28,084 nt of DNA, from the IMG/VR virus record IMGVR_UViG_3300020583_000199, positions 1 to 28,084 of that record. The stretch is one strand, 5' to 3'. The first letter of the stretch is position 1. Each line of letters starts with the position of its first letter. This stretch comes from a virus. The translations under genes were made by a program, and so were the position numbers. The notes beneath the pieces were generated by a model, which made no database searches, had not been told where the DNA came from, and saw nothing but the letters and a program-made list of their open reading frames with translations. Positions 1-7,701 of the stretch are shown piece by piece.

Positions 1-1178
1 AGGATCAGCAACGCCTGGGAGATGTCTATAATAATCGATCCATATAAACATCTTTTTTTATCAGTTTTCTTTATAAGCGGCATAAACAGCAACTCAATTG
101 CAATGCCGCTCATTGTACCGTGTGGTAAGTCTGCTATACGTCCTGTAGCAACGCCTGGCACACTGGATTGTTCGTCAATATCAGAGCGCAAGTTGGACGC
201 AAAGGCCAGCGCGTTGCTCGTATCAGAGGCAAGAGCCACTGCTGTAATCTTGCTGTCCACAGCAGGCAAGCGAATGATCTTCCCTGGCTTGATATCAATC
301 ACGCCTTCTCCCATGCCATTTGCGTAGAGCACTGGAGAGCCAAAGAGCTTCTGAATGCGATTAACATTGCTCTGCACAAGGTTGAGCGAGTTGTTTACGC
401 CGATCAGATCAGGCGTGATGTCAGGAATACCCCAGAGGTCATTTGGTCGTGGGAGGTTCTGGCACTGGAAGATAGGCGGGAATGTATAAGGCCAGTCGAT
501 AGGCTCGCCTGCTGGTGTCCACGCACCGCGATCACCAACACGTGACCAATGCTGAACGGTCCATGTGGCGTCAACATCAGCAAAAGGATTGCCGTCGTCT
601 CCATCGTTGTCAGGATCGTTTCTGCTGATCTCTTCACGATAATAGACGTGCTCAGCATGGCCATTAATCGTTTGATCGGTACAATACTCGATGCAGTACA
701 GCAAGACCGTCTCACAGTCCTGTGCAGCGCTCTGGGTGAATACAGTGCTAGGATCAACGACAATCAAGCGATACGTGCCGTTTGGCTCTGGCATGATACG
801 CAAGAACGCCTCGCCTGCAATCGCACCATTCATGGCAAGCTTCTGGAGGAGTGGTATGCGCGTCTCTTTGCGCCCCCAGGTCTTGTCTAAGAACGCTTGT
901 GCTTCTTCAGGCGCATTATCATCAATGCTAATCTCTAGCTCTTTGCCGAAAAGAAAGTCGATGCCACGATCTACAACCGCTTGCAGGCGATTAGTCATGA
1001 CATTGTCATTGGGCGCTCCAGGCATTTTCTGGAGCGGTTCGTCTAAATCTCCATTATATGCCCTCCAAGCCATATTTATTTTTTTTACTCGCTTTTTATC
1101 TTCCTCGGTAATTTCATACTGAGGTTGTTGAGGAAGATTTATCTGTGCTTGTACGTTTGGGCGTGCTGCCATAATCAT
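1..1178 (-). CDS. Phage portal protein, SPP1 gp6-like (3' end outside window)
   Basis: Portal proteins form the dodecameric ring at the capsid vertex through which the terminase pumps DNA. The frame is open from an ATG at 1178 to the window edge, giving about 392 codons without a stop; the C-terminus is missing. The middle reads like SPP1-type portals: a conserved stretch after residue 50 with NRLQAVVDRGIDFLFGKE, then an EAFLRIMP segment, and near the edge a SGIAIE motif before a basic segment, the usual 'SG.AL' position. GGAGGT lies 8 bases before the ATG, and the start overlaps the upstream HNH gene by ATGA. The first 45 residues are encoded by DNA that looks more A/T-rich than the rest and resemble the small frame at 2311-2445. 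Family call is from recalled motifs, not a search. Confidence 0.88.
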   Translation of the reverse strand, partial: MIMAARPNVQAQINLPQQPQYEITEEDKKRVKKINMAWRAYNGDLDEPLQKMPGAPNDNVMTNRLQAVVDRGIDFLFGKELEISIDDNAPEEAQAFLDKTWGRKETRIPLLQKLAMNGAIAGEAFLRIMPEPNGTYRLIVVDPSTVFTQSAAQDCETVLLYCIEYCTDQTINGHAEHVYYREEISRNDPDNDGDDGNPFADVDATWTVQHWSRVGDRGAWTPAGEPIDWPYTFPPIFQCQNLPRPNDLWGIPDITPDLIGVNNSLNLVQSNVNRIQKLFGSPVLYANGMGEGVIDIKPGKIIRLPAVDSKITAVALASDTSNALAFASNLRSDIDEQSSVPGVATGRIADLPHGTMSGIAIELLFMPLIKKTDKKRCLYGSIIIDISQALLI

Positions 1179-1822
1179 AGCAATCGACCTCCTTCAATCC
1201 ATTCATGCGGCAATTTATTGCTTCTGCTTTTATTACAAGTAGGACATGCAGCCACAATGTTGCTTATGTAATTGGTTGCCCCTGGTCGTGATACAGGTAT
1301 GACGTGATCGGCTTGAACTTCAGTAAGTCTTTTATGGCACCAATAGCATTTATTTTTCTGTCGCTTAACCTGCTCAGCAAACTCTTGAGGAGTAAACGAT
1401 CCAGGGATATCACGCTCGCGAGCACGGCGCTTGTGAGATCTGGCTACGCTAGAAGCGCGCCCCGCCTGTGTCTGACTGTATCGCTTGTTGTTTGCCAATA
1501 TCTCATTGCAGTTTGCTTGATAATACTGTGCATGTCGTTCTCGGTACTCGTCTTTGTGATCTTGGTAATACAATTTGCGAGCAGCATTTATCTCTTCCTT
1601 GCGCGCTAAATGATAGCGCTTAGCGCTTTCGCTCCTTTGTACACGATGATCATCTTTATAAACTGCTCCTCGTGCGTTATAACACGAACGACACGAAGAT
1701 CTAAGCCCACCTTTATGGCGGCTATAAAAGTATTCAGTCGTAGCAGGATAAAAGCGTTCACATGTGGAACAATACTTTTGAGGAGTGTTGCCATCTTGGG
1801 CAAGAGGTGATAAGGTATCCAT
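1175..1822 (-). CDS. HNH endonuclease, probable homing type
   Basis: 215-residue protein with an N-terminal zinc-ribbon-like part (CxxC near residues 18-21 and 44-47), a basic, tyrosine-rich middle, and a C-terminal HNH fold: C159xxC162, the D-H pair at 172-173, N188, C193xxC196 and a trailing N/K-rich loop. HNH enzymes cut DNA through a single-metal active site; in phages they are often selfish homing genes. The start at 1822 is chosen over an upstream in-frame start at 1939 because AAGGAG precedes it by a few bases. It has its own promoter-like sequence and a leader hairpin, and its stop overlaps the portal start by ATGA. Its position between terL and portal, normally adjacent genes, points to insertion. 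Confidence 0.88.
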   Translation of the reverse strand: MDTLSPLAQDGNTPQKYCSTCERFYPATTEYFYSRHKGGLRSSCRSCYNARGAVYKDDHRVQRSESAKRYHLARKEEINAARKLYYQDHKDEYRERHAQYYQANCNEILANNKRYSQTQAGRASSVARSHKRRARERDIPGSFTPQEFAEQVKRQKNKCYWCHKRLTEVQADHVIPVSRPGATNYISNIVAACPTCNKSRSNKLPHEWIEGGRLL

Positions 1823-1849
1823 GATACATCTCCTTAACAGATGTGTCCG

Positions 1850-1877
1850 GTCAGGGGTGTTTGCAGCACCGCCTGAC
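1850..1877 (-). promoter_or_regulatory. Leader hairpin of the HNH gene
   Basis: Inverted repeat GTCAGG-GGTG / CACC-(one unpaired base)-CCTGAC around a 7-base loop: ten base pairs with one bulge. It lies between the promoter-like sequence at 1898-1926 and the ribosome site of the HNH gene at 1822. There is no T-run, so it is not a typical terminator. It could slow translation or protect the transcript; this is inference. Confidence 0.45.
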
Positions 1878-1897
1878 ATCACGTTATTTAGGACTTC

Positions 1898-1926
1898 ATT
1901 ATACCACGAAGCCGCTTGTAAAGCAA
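1898..1926 (-). promoter_or_regulatory. Promoter-like sequence for the HNH gene
   Basis: On the minus strand TTGCTT and a perfect TATAAT are 17 bases apart, and the -10 is preceded by TGG (extended -10). It points at the HNH gene starting at 1822 and then the portal. An own promoter inside a late operon fits a self-contained mobile gene. The -35 is weak. Confidence 0.5.
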
Positions 1927-1939
1927 CTTTAGCGCCCAT

Positions 1940-2314
1940 TTATAACTCCCATAACGGCTGTGGCTGTGCATTAGGAATAGGGTTTGAATGGTCAAATTCT
2001 ATCGAAATAGTGATGCGTGAGTGAGTAACCTTTCGCTCAAGTCTATGTCTTTTTCTATGACAGTCTCCACATCGCACCTCAAGGCGAATATCATCGGGAT
2101 AACCCATCCTGCGAAGATATGTATAATATTGGACGCCTCCCTTTCCCAAGCAATGCATTCGCCTATCTTCATTTCCACCACCATCAAGATGATCTAACAC
2201 CAAATCACGCAGATCATGACACCCACAATCAACACAATGCGGCGCTCCTTTGCAGTAATGCTCCATGCATTCATATTTCAGTCCCAAACTAAGGAGGCTA
2301 TGTTCTTTTATCAT
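1940..2314 (-). CDS. Second HNH-type endonuclease
   Basis: 124-residue protein with C27xxC30, a D-H pair at 41-42 followed by a glycine-rich LDGGGNEDRR segment, a YYTYLRRMGYP segment, and C82xxC85 followed by H86 and H90. This order is typical of small phage HNH proteins with a zinc-binding treble-clef fold. The ATG at 2314 overlaps the stop of the small frame 2311-2445 by ATGA; an alternative GTG lies at 2347. It is unlike the neighbouring HNH protein at 1175-1822 in sequence. Its stop is followed by about 117 bases carrying the promoter and leader of that gene. Probably part of the same insertion between terL and portal. Confidence 0.78.
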   Translation of the reverse strand: MIKEHSLLSLGLKYECMEHYCKGAPHCVDCGCHDLRDLVLDHLDGGGNEDRRMHCLGKGGVQYYTYLRRMGYPDDIRLEVRCGDCHRKRHRLERKVTHSRITISIEFDHSNPIPNAQPQPLWEL

Positions 2315-2445
2315 TGCTTTCCCGCCTTCCACGCGGCTGCTATACACTTCTGGCGTGCTTTATCGGCGTCTGTGATGGTGTAGGCAGGCTGCAGCATGTT
2401 GATAGTAGCAGCGCGTGTTGTGGCTGGAAGCATTGTTTGTGTCAT
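2311..2445 (-). pseudogene. Probable remnant of the original portal N-terminus (44 codons)
   Basis: An ATG at 2445, five bases past the terL stop codon, opens a 44-residue frame. Its second half aligns with the start of the portal encoded at 1178: about 13 of 25 residues are identical around QP-Y-IT-DK-R-K-I-AW-A, with further D/E and K/R exchanges. In related phages portal usually follows terL directly, so this looks like the original portal start, cut off by the two HNH genes and replaced by a second, diverged start. The stop overlaps the next gene by ATGA, so it may still be translated as a leader peptide. No strong ribosome site is seen. Alternative: a short real gene with chance similarity. 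Confidence 0.65.
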
Positions 2446-2447
2446 GG

Positions 2448-3797
2448 CTAATATATCCGATCACTATACTTGATGTCAGTTGGCACGAGGTCAAAGTGCG
2501 CGACAAGATACCGAAGCGCGTCTAGAGCGTGGTCAAATTCCTTCACTGGCTCATCTTCTGCACCCGCATTCTTGCTCCAAATGTAACTCTCTGGCTCGTC
2601 CTCTAAGCACGTGGGATGTTTCTTCGCGGCAAGTTCTCTATCGCGCTCAACTAATCCATCTTGAAAAATGGTTATGCGTGGCTTGCCGTCTCCTGATGGT
2701 TTAAAGCGAGACGCCACCAATTGAATACCAGCAGATACATTCTTATGCGCTCGTATGGTAGTCAGCCCTAAGTGACGCTCCAATGTGGCTCTATCCTCTG
2801 CCTGATGGTCACAAATAATTGCACGAGGCAATGGATCACCATTCGCTTGTCCCCAACGTGACCAGTGCTTAATTGTCTTTGCGTGATCCTCTACGAGCCT
2901 GCCAGTCATATACAATTGGCGATAAATAACAAGCCTACCGTCTGGGTCTTGAGCAGCCCACAAGCACACAAAGGGATGATTGTACCCAAAGTCAACTGCC
3001 ATGTAGCGCGGCCACTCTGGAGGAATGGGATAGGCGGCAACCACATTTCTAGCGCGGTCCCAACTATCTTGATAGACACTTCCCTCGCTCGCGGCCCAAA
3101 TACCATAGCGATAGCGAGCGAGGCGTACACCAGTCAGACCGCCTAGCACTTCAAAAATATAGCGGCGTCCTTCTTCGGTCCAATCGTTCGTAGCAAGATC
3201 AAAGAATTTTGGGTTATCTTCATGGCGAGACAGGAGGCGCGTGGTCGTGCCATCGTTCATGCGCTGGTTGAGGAAGTGTGTAGGGCTATCAGGGTTGAAG
3301 TCCATAATGAGCTGCTGCCAGGGTATTTTGCCACGACGCCCAAGACGCATACGACAAAACTCAATATCATCAAGGCTGCATTCTGTTGCCTCATTGATAT
3401 AGATGCCGTCAAACTCCATCGACTTGACTTTACCCGGCTTATCAAGTCCATTCACCACAAGGAGCGAGCCGTTAGGGTACTCATACGCTGCTGGCTTCAC
3501 TTTATTGCCGCCGAAGTAGTGAATGCCTTCACGATCATCTAACACCCAATCGCGGTACGTCGCCATTGCTGATCCTGCGAGGTCCGTATTGTATTTGCGA
3601 GCAACAAGAAACTTTGCGCCTGGAAACATGAGGAGGATTGTATGAATATAATACAAAATTCCATATGTCTTGCCAGTACCAGCCGGTCCATCGATCCCGA
3701 TCTCAGTATCATGGCAAGAACCGAGCTGCCACACAGCGCCGCGCAACTCAGGAGCAGGCAAGCGAACTTCTACCTTGTCAGTAGTGGCTACACTCAT
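2448..3797 (-). CDS. terL: Terminase large subunit (PBSX/SPP1-like)
   Basis: 449 residues, usual length for this family. It is the motor and nuclease that packages DNA: an N-terminal ATPase drives translocation and a C-terminal RNase-H-like nuclease cuts the concatemer. Walker A GPAGTGKT at residues 37-44 and Walker B IYINE at 132-136 (catalytic E136) are intact. Nuclease acidic residues are visible at D269 (AVDFG), D330 (IICDHQAE) and D422/D426 (FDHALDALRY). GGAGG lies 7 bases before the ATG, and the start overlaps the small-subunit stop by ATGA. It is followed within a few bases by the portal remnant rather than the full portal gene. Confidence 0.95.
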   Translation of the reverse strand: MSVATTDKVEVRLPAPELRGAVWQLGSCHDTEIGIDGPAGTGKTYGILYYIHTILLMFPGAKFLVARKYNTDLAGSAMATYRDWVLDDREGIHYFGGNKVKPAAYEYPNGSLLVVNGLDKPGKVKSMEFDGIYINEATECSLDDIEFCRMRLGRRGKIPWQQLIMDFNPDSPTHFLNQRMNDGTTTRLLSRHEDNPKFFDLATNDWTEEGRRYIFEVLGGLTGVRLARYRYGIWAASEGSVYQDSWDRARNVVAAYPIPPEWPRYMAVDFGYNHPFVCLWAAQDPDGRLVIYRQLYMTGRLVEDHAKTIKHWSRWGQANGDPLPRAIICDHQAEDRATLERHLGLTTIRAHKNVSAGIQLVASRFKPSGDGKPRITIFQDGLVERDRELAAKKHPTCLEDEPESYIWSKNAGAEDEPVKEFDHALDALRYLVAHFDLVPTDIKYSDRIY

Positions 3798-4249
3798 TTT
3801 GACGCCTCCACTACTGGCTGTGCGATCCAGCCTTGAGGCACCTCACGAATGATGATTTGGTTCATTGCCATTGCTGCATCGACAGGAGTATCCAAGCCTA
3901 GCATTCTTGCGCGTCGCTCTTTAATCTGCAAGATACGATCAACGGCAAACAACTGGCCTTTTTGCCGCTCTTTATCATAGAAAATCTTCCAGCACTCTTG
4001 CTCAAGTCGCTCAAGCGAATCTGCTTCCTCAGTGCGCAGTGCCTCAACATTCTTGACCACACATCGGTCTAGTTCGCGCATCACTGCCTTACGACACGCA
4101 GAGGCAGAACCATAGCCGCATTGTTTTGCAATAGCCTCATAAGGCATTTTCGTGGCACGTAACTTTATGGCAAGCTCAACACGAGCAACGGCGTTGACAT
4201 CACGAGTTGGCGCATTTGATACCCTTTGAGAGGACACGTTTTTAGACAT
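3794..4249 (-). CDS. terS: Terminase small subunit
   Basis: 151 residues. Small terminases bind the packaging site and present DNA to the large subunit. The N-terminal half contains a helix-turn-helix-like segment (about residues 28-65) with PYEAIAKQCGYGSASACRKA, followed by a long helical part rich in E, R and K that would form the oligomer ring. The assignment rests on this layout and on position immediately before terL (ATGA overlap). The start at 4249 is preferred over an upstream in-frame ATG at 4267 because GAGGAGG stands 6 bases before it. It overlaps the methyltransferase stop by 8 bases. Confidence 0.85.
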   Translation of the reverse strand: MSKNVSSQRVSNAPTRDVNAVARVELAIKLRATKMPYEAIAKQCGYGSASACRKAVMRELDRCVVKNVEALRTEEADSLERLEQECWKIFYDKERQKGQLFAVDRILQIKERRARMLGLDTPVDAAMAMNQIIIREVPQGWIAQPVVEASK

Positions 4250-5426
4250 GCGCAGCCTCCTCAACACGTTCTAGGAGTGTGGCGGTTTGGCCTGTTTCTG
4301 CTTCGTAGCGGCGCAAAACAACATCACAATAGCGCGGATCAAGCTCTAGACCAAAGCACTTTTTGCCCATGCGATGACAGGCTATCAATGTTGAGCCACT
4401 ACCTAAAAACGGCTCTAGCACAACATCACCTACTAACCAATCTAGCACCCACTGAATAACAGCGACAGGCTTTTGATTAGGATGACTACGTTCTTCGCCA
4501 CGCTCTGAGTCGCGTCTAAAGCCATCCCATACATGAGTAAGTACCCTTGCAGGTTGGCTATCACTACACCAAGCCAGTTCACATGTCGCAAAAGTGGTAT
4601 CTTTAGCGCCGCCTTGCTTATCCCATACGAGCCAAAAAGGTGATAAAGGCAATTTATCGGCATAATGATTAGCTCCCCACATAACAGAAATAGGAGCCAA
4701 TCTCAAGTAAAAAGATGGATCAAACGGCTTATCGTCACCAATCACAGGATTATAGTCTTTGCTCTTACCCAAAGCACCGCGCTTGGACAATAAGTTGATC
4801 CCATAGGGAGGATCGCCATGCAAAATATCAACTTGAGCACCATTGAGCAGTCTATCAATATTTTCTCTAACTGAACTATCAGCGCACATAATGCGATGTT
4901 CGCCTAGTTGCCACATCTCACCAACATGTGTGCGTGTTGGCCCATCCTCTGGCGTTGTATCAAATTCGTCTCCACCTGCTTCACGCTCGCCTCCACCTAA
5001 ATACTCATCACCCAATCCCTCTAGCAACTGCCGCAGTGCCTCATCATCAGTACCCAAACTCGCCAGATCAAAGCCAGCATCTTGTTGCTCTTGCAGGATA
5101 GCGGCAAGCATCGTCTCATCGTCTTCTGCATCTTGTGAGTGGAGGTTGTCAGCCACAAGATACGCCTCGCGTGTGGCCTTATCCCAGGAGGCAGGCACTA
5201 TATCACAATTGATTTCAGCAACATCACATTCACGTGCAGCCTCTACCACGCCATGACCAGCAAGGATTGTATAGCGCCCATTGCTCTCAGGAGCCACGAC
5301 AATAGAGCGCACTTGCTTGAAGCGATCAAGAGATGCTTTGAGCTTGGCTATTTGTGCAGGAGGATGTGAGCGATAGTTACGCTTATGACCATCAAGCAAG
5401 GCAATGGGCAAAACCTTATGCTCCAT
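4242..5426 (-). CDS. ParB-like / N6-N4 DNA methyltransferase fusion
   Basis: 394 residues. Residues 1 to about 110 form a ParB/Srx-like nuclease-type domain with the ILAGHGVVEA box at 54-63; an acidic linker follows; from about 165 on it is a DNA methyltransferase of the N6-adenine/N4-cytosine group. DPPYG at 205-209 (motif IV) precedes HPNQKP at 315-320 and EPFLGSGST at 338-346 (motif I), the beta-class order. Such fusions are frequent in phages next to the terminase and may protect or mark phage DNA; the site methylated is unknown. ATG at 5426 is chosen over TTG at 5429 because GAGGT precedes it. The start overlaps the DUF1003 stop by one base (TGATG). Confidence 0.9.
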   Translation of the reverse strand: MEHKVLPIALLDGHKRNYRSHPPAQIAKLKASLDRFKQVRSIVVAPESNGRYTILAGHGVVEAARECDVAEINCDIVPASWDKATREAYLVADNLHSQDAEDDETMLAAILQEQQDAGFDLASLGTDDEALRQLLEGLGDEYLGGGEREAGGDEFDTTPEDGPTRTHVGEMWQLGEHRIMCADSSVRENIDRLLNGAQVDILHGDPPYGINLLSKRGALGKSKDYNPVIGDDKPFDPSFYLRLAPISVMWGANHYADKLPLSPFWLVWDKQGGAKDTTFATCELAWCSDSQPARVLTHVWDGFRRDSERGEERSHPNQKPVAVIQWVLDWLVGDVVLEPFLGSGSTLIACHRMGKKCFGLELDPRYCDVVLRRYEAETGQTATLLERVEEAAHV

Positions 5427-5917
5427 CAAGCGACCTCGCTATTCGTCGCACGTGCAATCATCTTCATGAGCTTTTCTAGTGCCTCAGTATGTTTGCCCAA
5501 CTCAGCATCTTGCGCTTGGAGATGCTGCATAACCTGTTCAATATCGTGAAAGCTCTTCTGATTAATCTTGAAATCCTCATCAGCCTGGATTTCAGCTTTG
5601 CGATTGAGCACGTTCTGACCAACCATGATTACCGGCAACAAGACCAACTGTATGAGCGTTTGGGAGAGCCACGCCACGAGAAGCGCCACGACCGGAGAGA
5701 GTACGCCAGTGATGCCAAGCAGGCCAACAATGGCGAGGATCACGAAGAGGTACGCAGTTGGCATGGAGCCAACGAGCGTAGTCAAGATCACGGCTATTCT
5801 CGCATTGATGCCTTGCTGCTCTTGCTTGTGGAGGTCGTTTGCATTATTTGGTTTGTGAGGATGAGGAGCATGAGGATAGAGCATGTGCATTCGTGGCCTT
5901 CTATATTGCTGCATCAT
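5426..5917 (-). CDS. DUF1003-family membrane protein
   Basis: About 163 residues. The N-terminus is rich in H and P. Two hydrophobic segments follow, one around IAVILTTLVGSM...IVGLLGI and one around PVVALLVAWLSQ...LLPVIMV, then a cytoplasmic tail with GQNVLNRKAEIQADEDFKIN and a helical C-terminus. The order helix, helix, 'MSQNRQ-D'-like box, 'aE-D-.-N' fits DUF1003, whose function is unknown. It is the first gene of the packaging operon. The start at 5917 (or 5914) follows AAAGGA; a longer frame from a TTG at 5992 has no good ribosome site. A DUF1003 protein in front of the terminase genes is unusual. Confidence 0.75.
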   Translation of the reverse strand: MMQQYRRPRMHMLYPHAPHPHKPNNANDLHKQEQQGINARIAVILTTLVGSMPTAYLFVILAIVGLLGITGVLSPVVALLVAWLSQTLIQLVLLPVIMVGQNVLNRKAEIQADEDFKINQKSFHDIEQVMQHLQAQDAELGKHTEALEKLMKMIARATNSEVA

Positions 5918-6011
5918 AAGTCCTTTATTGTGAGCCTCCTGGCAACCATGCGAGACTGCCAGTTGTGCAAGGAGAAAACATGAACGAAACAACTACCCCT
6001 TCCCTAACACA

Positions 6012-6041
6012 AGTATAGCATAATACGGTTGTCTGTACAAC
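6012..6041 (-). promoter_or_regulatory. Promoter and operator-like repeat of the packaging operon
   Basis: Minus strand: TTGTAC at 6035-6040, 17 bases, then TATACT at 6012-6017 preceded by TGC (extended -10). The -35 lies in an inverted repeat GTTGT-n4-ACAAC at 6028-6041, a likely operator. It would drive the DUF1003-methyltransferase-terS-terL run with a leader of about 90 bases. The stretch 5993-6102 holds nothing else that I can see. Confidence 0.6.
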
Positions 6042-6102
6042 TGTCCCGTGGGATGTCGTGACGTTCTGTAGTGTGTCATAATCTGTGCGAGGTCATGGGG
6101 GA

Positions 6103-6405
6103 TTATTGCTTTTTGCAGTACTCGCCATAAAATGCATGTGCTAGTGGTGTCGGTTCGCTGGTTGCTATATCAGCACAGAGCTTTTCCAATGTTCTGTATG
6201 TTGGTGTCGTTGGATAGAGCAATGCTACTTTCCTACAAGACTTCTGTAACCGCTCATAGGAATACCCAGAGGCAGGACAACTAATAACTGCCGCTATTTG
6301 TAGTATCGCCTGCTCTGTTTTTACAAATTCGTGGACATAGCGACGCGAAGGTAAAAACCGCAATGCGCACCACACACGAAACTTAGTCTGTTCTATGATC
6401 TTCAT
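6103..6405 (-). CDS. Hypothetical protein, 100 residues
   Basis: Not recognised. Basic, soluble-looking, with several cysteines (CALRF, ISCPASG, SCRKVALL, EKLCADI, EYCKKQ) that are not spaced as zinc pairs. GAGAGG stands just before the ATG, and the upstream gene stops 9 bases earlier, so the two are co-transcribed. It lies upstream of the packaging promoter. Confidence 0.7.
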   Translation of the reverse strand: MKIIEQTKFRVWCALRFLPSRRYVHEFVKTEQAILQIAAVISCPASGYSYERLQKSCRKVALLYPTTPTYRTLEKLCADIATSEPTPLAHAFYGEYCKKQ

Positions 6406-6414
6406 TCTTGCCTC

Positions 6415-6684
6415 TCAGCACTGCTCATACTCTACCAACATTTCACATGATTGCTCATATTGTTGATATTGCCGCCTTGCTAGATCGAGAAGGCCGAAGG
6501 GATCGCTATCATCTTGATACCAAGCCTGTTCTAACCTATTGCGATGCATGATGAGAGCGTTTGTATCAGGATCGACGCCCAAAGAGTCGCGAAGTCTCCC
6601 AGAGATAAGCGTATCGTACTGTGCTAGCTTTTCTTGCAATTGCGCTTCAGCAGCTTGTTTCGCGCTATCTAACCAACGTTGCAT
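6415..6684 (-). CDS. Hypothetical protein, 89 residues, helical
   Basis: Not recognised. Rich in Q, E, A and L with long predicted helices at both ends, possibly a coiled coil. The ATG at 6684 is chosen because GGAGG lies 5 bases before it; an in-frame GTG-type start further upstream lacks a better site. Its stop is 9 bases from the next gene. Confidence 0.7.
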   Translation of the reverse strand: MQRWLDSAKQAAEAQLQEKLAQYDTLISGRLRDSLGVDPDTNALIMHRNRLEQAWYQDDSDPFGLLDLARRQYQQYEQSCEMLVEYEQC

Positions 6685-6696
6685 AACTACCTCCAA

Positions 6697-6961
6697 ATGT
6701 CTCTATCATTTTACCATGCTGCACTAGACCTCTACTGCTCACGTCGTTTGCTTGTTTGCGAGCAACTGTCATGACGCAACGGATACGCGGTGTGCTGGTT
6801 GGTGGATGCAGATGTGCTATGTGTGGTGAGCGAAGAGCCTGGCAGTGTGGCAGGATAAGCCAGAGGATAGCGAGAATGATAATCATACTCACATTGTACT
6901 TGTGTACAGCGAATGTAGCTATAGTGAGTGAAAACAGGACTTACTGAGCGAGAAAACATTC
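6697..6961. other. 265-base stretch without a confident gene
   Basis: On the minus strand a frame starting near 6892/6886 encodes a very hydrophobic first 17 residues (IIILAILWLIL...) and ends at 6665, overlapping the next gene. It could be a small membrane protein but has no clear ribosome site. A plus-strand frame (6756-6947) carries a chance-looking CAMC. No promoter or terminator stands out. Confidence 0.3.
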
Positions 6962-7210
6962 CTATCGAGGTGGATGGTGCATACTGTAATCGATCCGCGT
7001 GTTTGTGCATTCTGAGATAAGTAAATTCACATAAAAGCGCGTGTCTGGAGAATATGACTCGGCAAGAAGTTTAAGCGCTTGCATGAGGATCGTATCAATA
7101 TTGATCCACAACAGATCATAATTCTCTGCCTTTTCGCCTGCTTCTCGAAGTTGGAGTTGTAACTCATAGAGCTTTTGCTGAATTGCTCGCTCTTTCTCAA
7201 TCTTCCTCAT
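6962..7210 (-). CDS. Hypothetical protein, 82 residues, coiled-coil start
   Basis: Not recognised. The first 30 residues are charged and helical (EKERAIQQKLYELQLQLREAGEK), then a leucine-rich segment. The ribosome site is poor (GAGG one base before ATG), so the exact start is uncertain. A promoter-like TGCTATAGT at 7338-7346 points at it. Confidence 0.6.
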   Translation of the reverse strand: MRKIEKERAIQQKLYELQLQLREAGEKAENYDLLWINIDTILMQALKLLAESYSPDTRFYVNLLISECTNTRIDYSMHHPPR

Positions 7211-7236
7211 ACCTCATTGTAGTGGAGCAACAAAAA

Positions 7237-7291
7237 GCATGAAAGCATCGATCTCATCGCCCCAAAGAGCGCACTCCTGACACTTTCATGC
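7237..7291. repeat. Inverted repeat in the leader of the 7210 gene
   Basis: GCATGAAAG at 7237-7245 and its reverse complement CTTTCATGC at 7283-7291, 37 bases apart, inside the gap between two minus-strand genes. It could form a long hairpin in the transcript or be two operator halves. No function can be assigned. Confidence 0.4.
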
Positions 7292-7337
7292 AGGCTGGCT
7301 TTTCATGCCACACCAGCGAAGGCGGATATCCATAGCC

Positions 7338-7346
7338 ACTATAGCA
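7338..7346 (-). promoter_or_regulatory. Extended -10 promoter element
   Basis: TGCTATAGT on the minus strand, just past the terminator that would end the transcript of the 7450-7656 gene. No good -35 is seen. It would serve the 6962-7210 gene and those after it. Confidence 0.35.
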
Positions 7347-7359
7347 CGCATGGCAACAA

Positions 7360-7401
7360 AAAAGCGCGACTGCTACGTTTCGAGTGCATGGCCGCGCTTT
7401 T
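7360..7401. terminator. Bidirectional terminator
   Basis: AAAAGCGCG (7360-7368) pairs with CGCGCTTTT (7393-7401): nine pairs around a 24-base loop, with A-run and T-run on opposite sides. It lies directly downstream of the minus-strand gene 7450-7656. Confidence 0.6.
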
Positions 7402-7449
7402 CTGTGTCACTGAAACCGGTTTGCGGCTAATCTCAGCATAACAGCGCTG

Positions 7450-7656
7450 TCAATTCTTGTGCGTGCTCCTGCGTCGTATCCAATCTTTCGCCATATCATT
7501 TTCACCACAATCAAGCACATCAGTCCAGTATGAGAAGCTAATATATACACCTGGAGGCTCATAGGCTCGTGTCCACTCGATAAATTCGGCCCATCGTGGA
7601 TCACGGTGCAATCGCCATATGCGCATTTTTTCACGGATGTAATCGAGAATGTTCAT
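7450..7656 (-). CDS. Hypothetical protein, 68 residues
   Basis: Not recognised. Tryptophan-rich and soluble (RIWRLHRDPRWAEFIEWTR...), with a basic C-terminus. ATG at 7656 follows GGATGTGG; an in-frame GTG at 7662 is the alternative. It is transcribed away from the integrase operon, with a terminator after it. Confidence 0.6.
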   Translation of the reverse strand: MNILDYIREKMRIWRLHRDPRWAEFIEWTRAYEPPGVYISFSYWTDVLDCGENDMAKDWIRRRSTHKN

Positions 7657-7701
7657 AGCCACATCCTAACATGCTAAGCAAGTGACACATGGCGAAACTC
7701 A

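Noticed and set aside
1175-2445. Group I intron or intein splitting the portal
   Set aside because: The downstream portal has its own ATG and ribosome site and a complete N-terminus, and no intein splice motifs or continuous split reading frame were seen.
5979-6017. 12-codon plus-strand frame with a perfect AAGGAG before its ATG (near 5979)
   Set aside because: It overlaps the minus-strand packaging promoter and has no visible promoter or partner; probably chance or a remnant.
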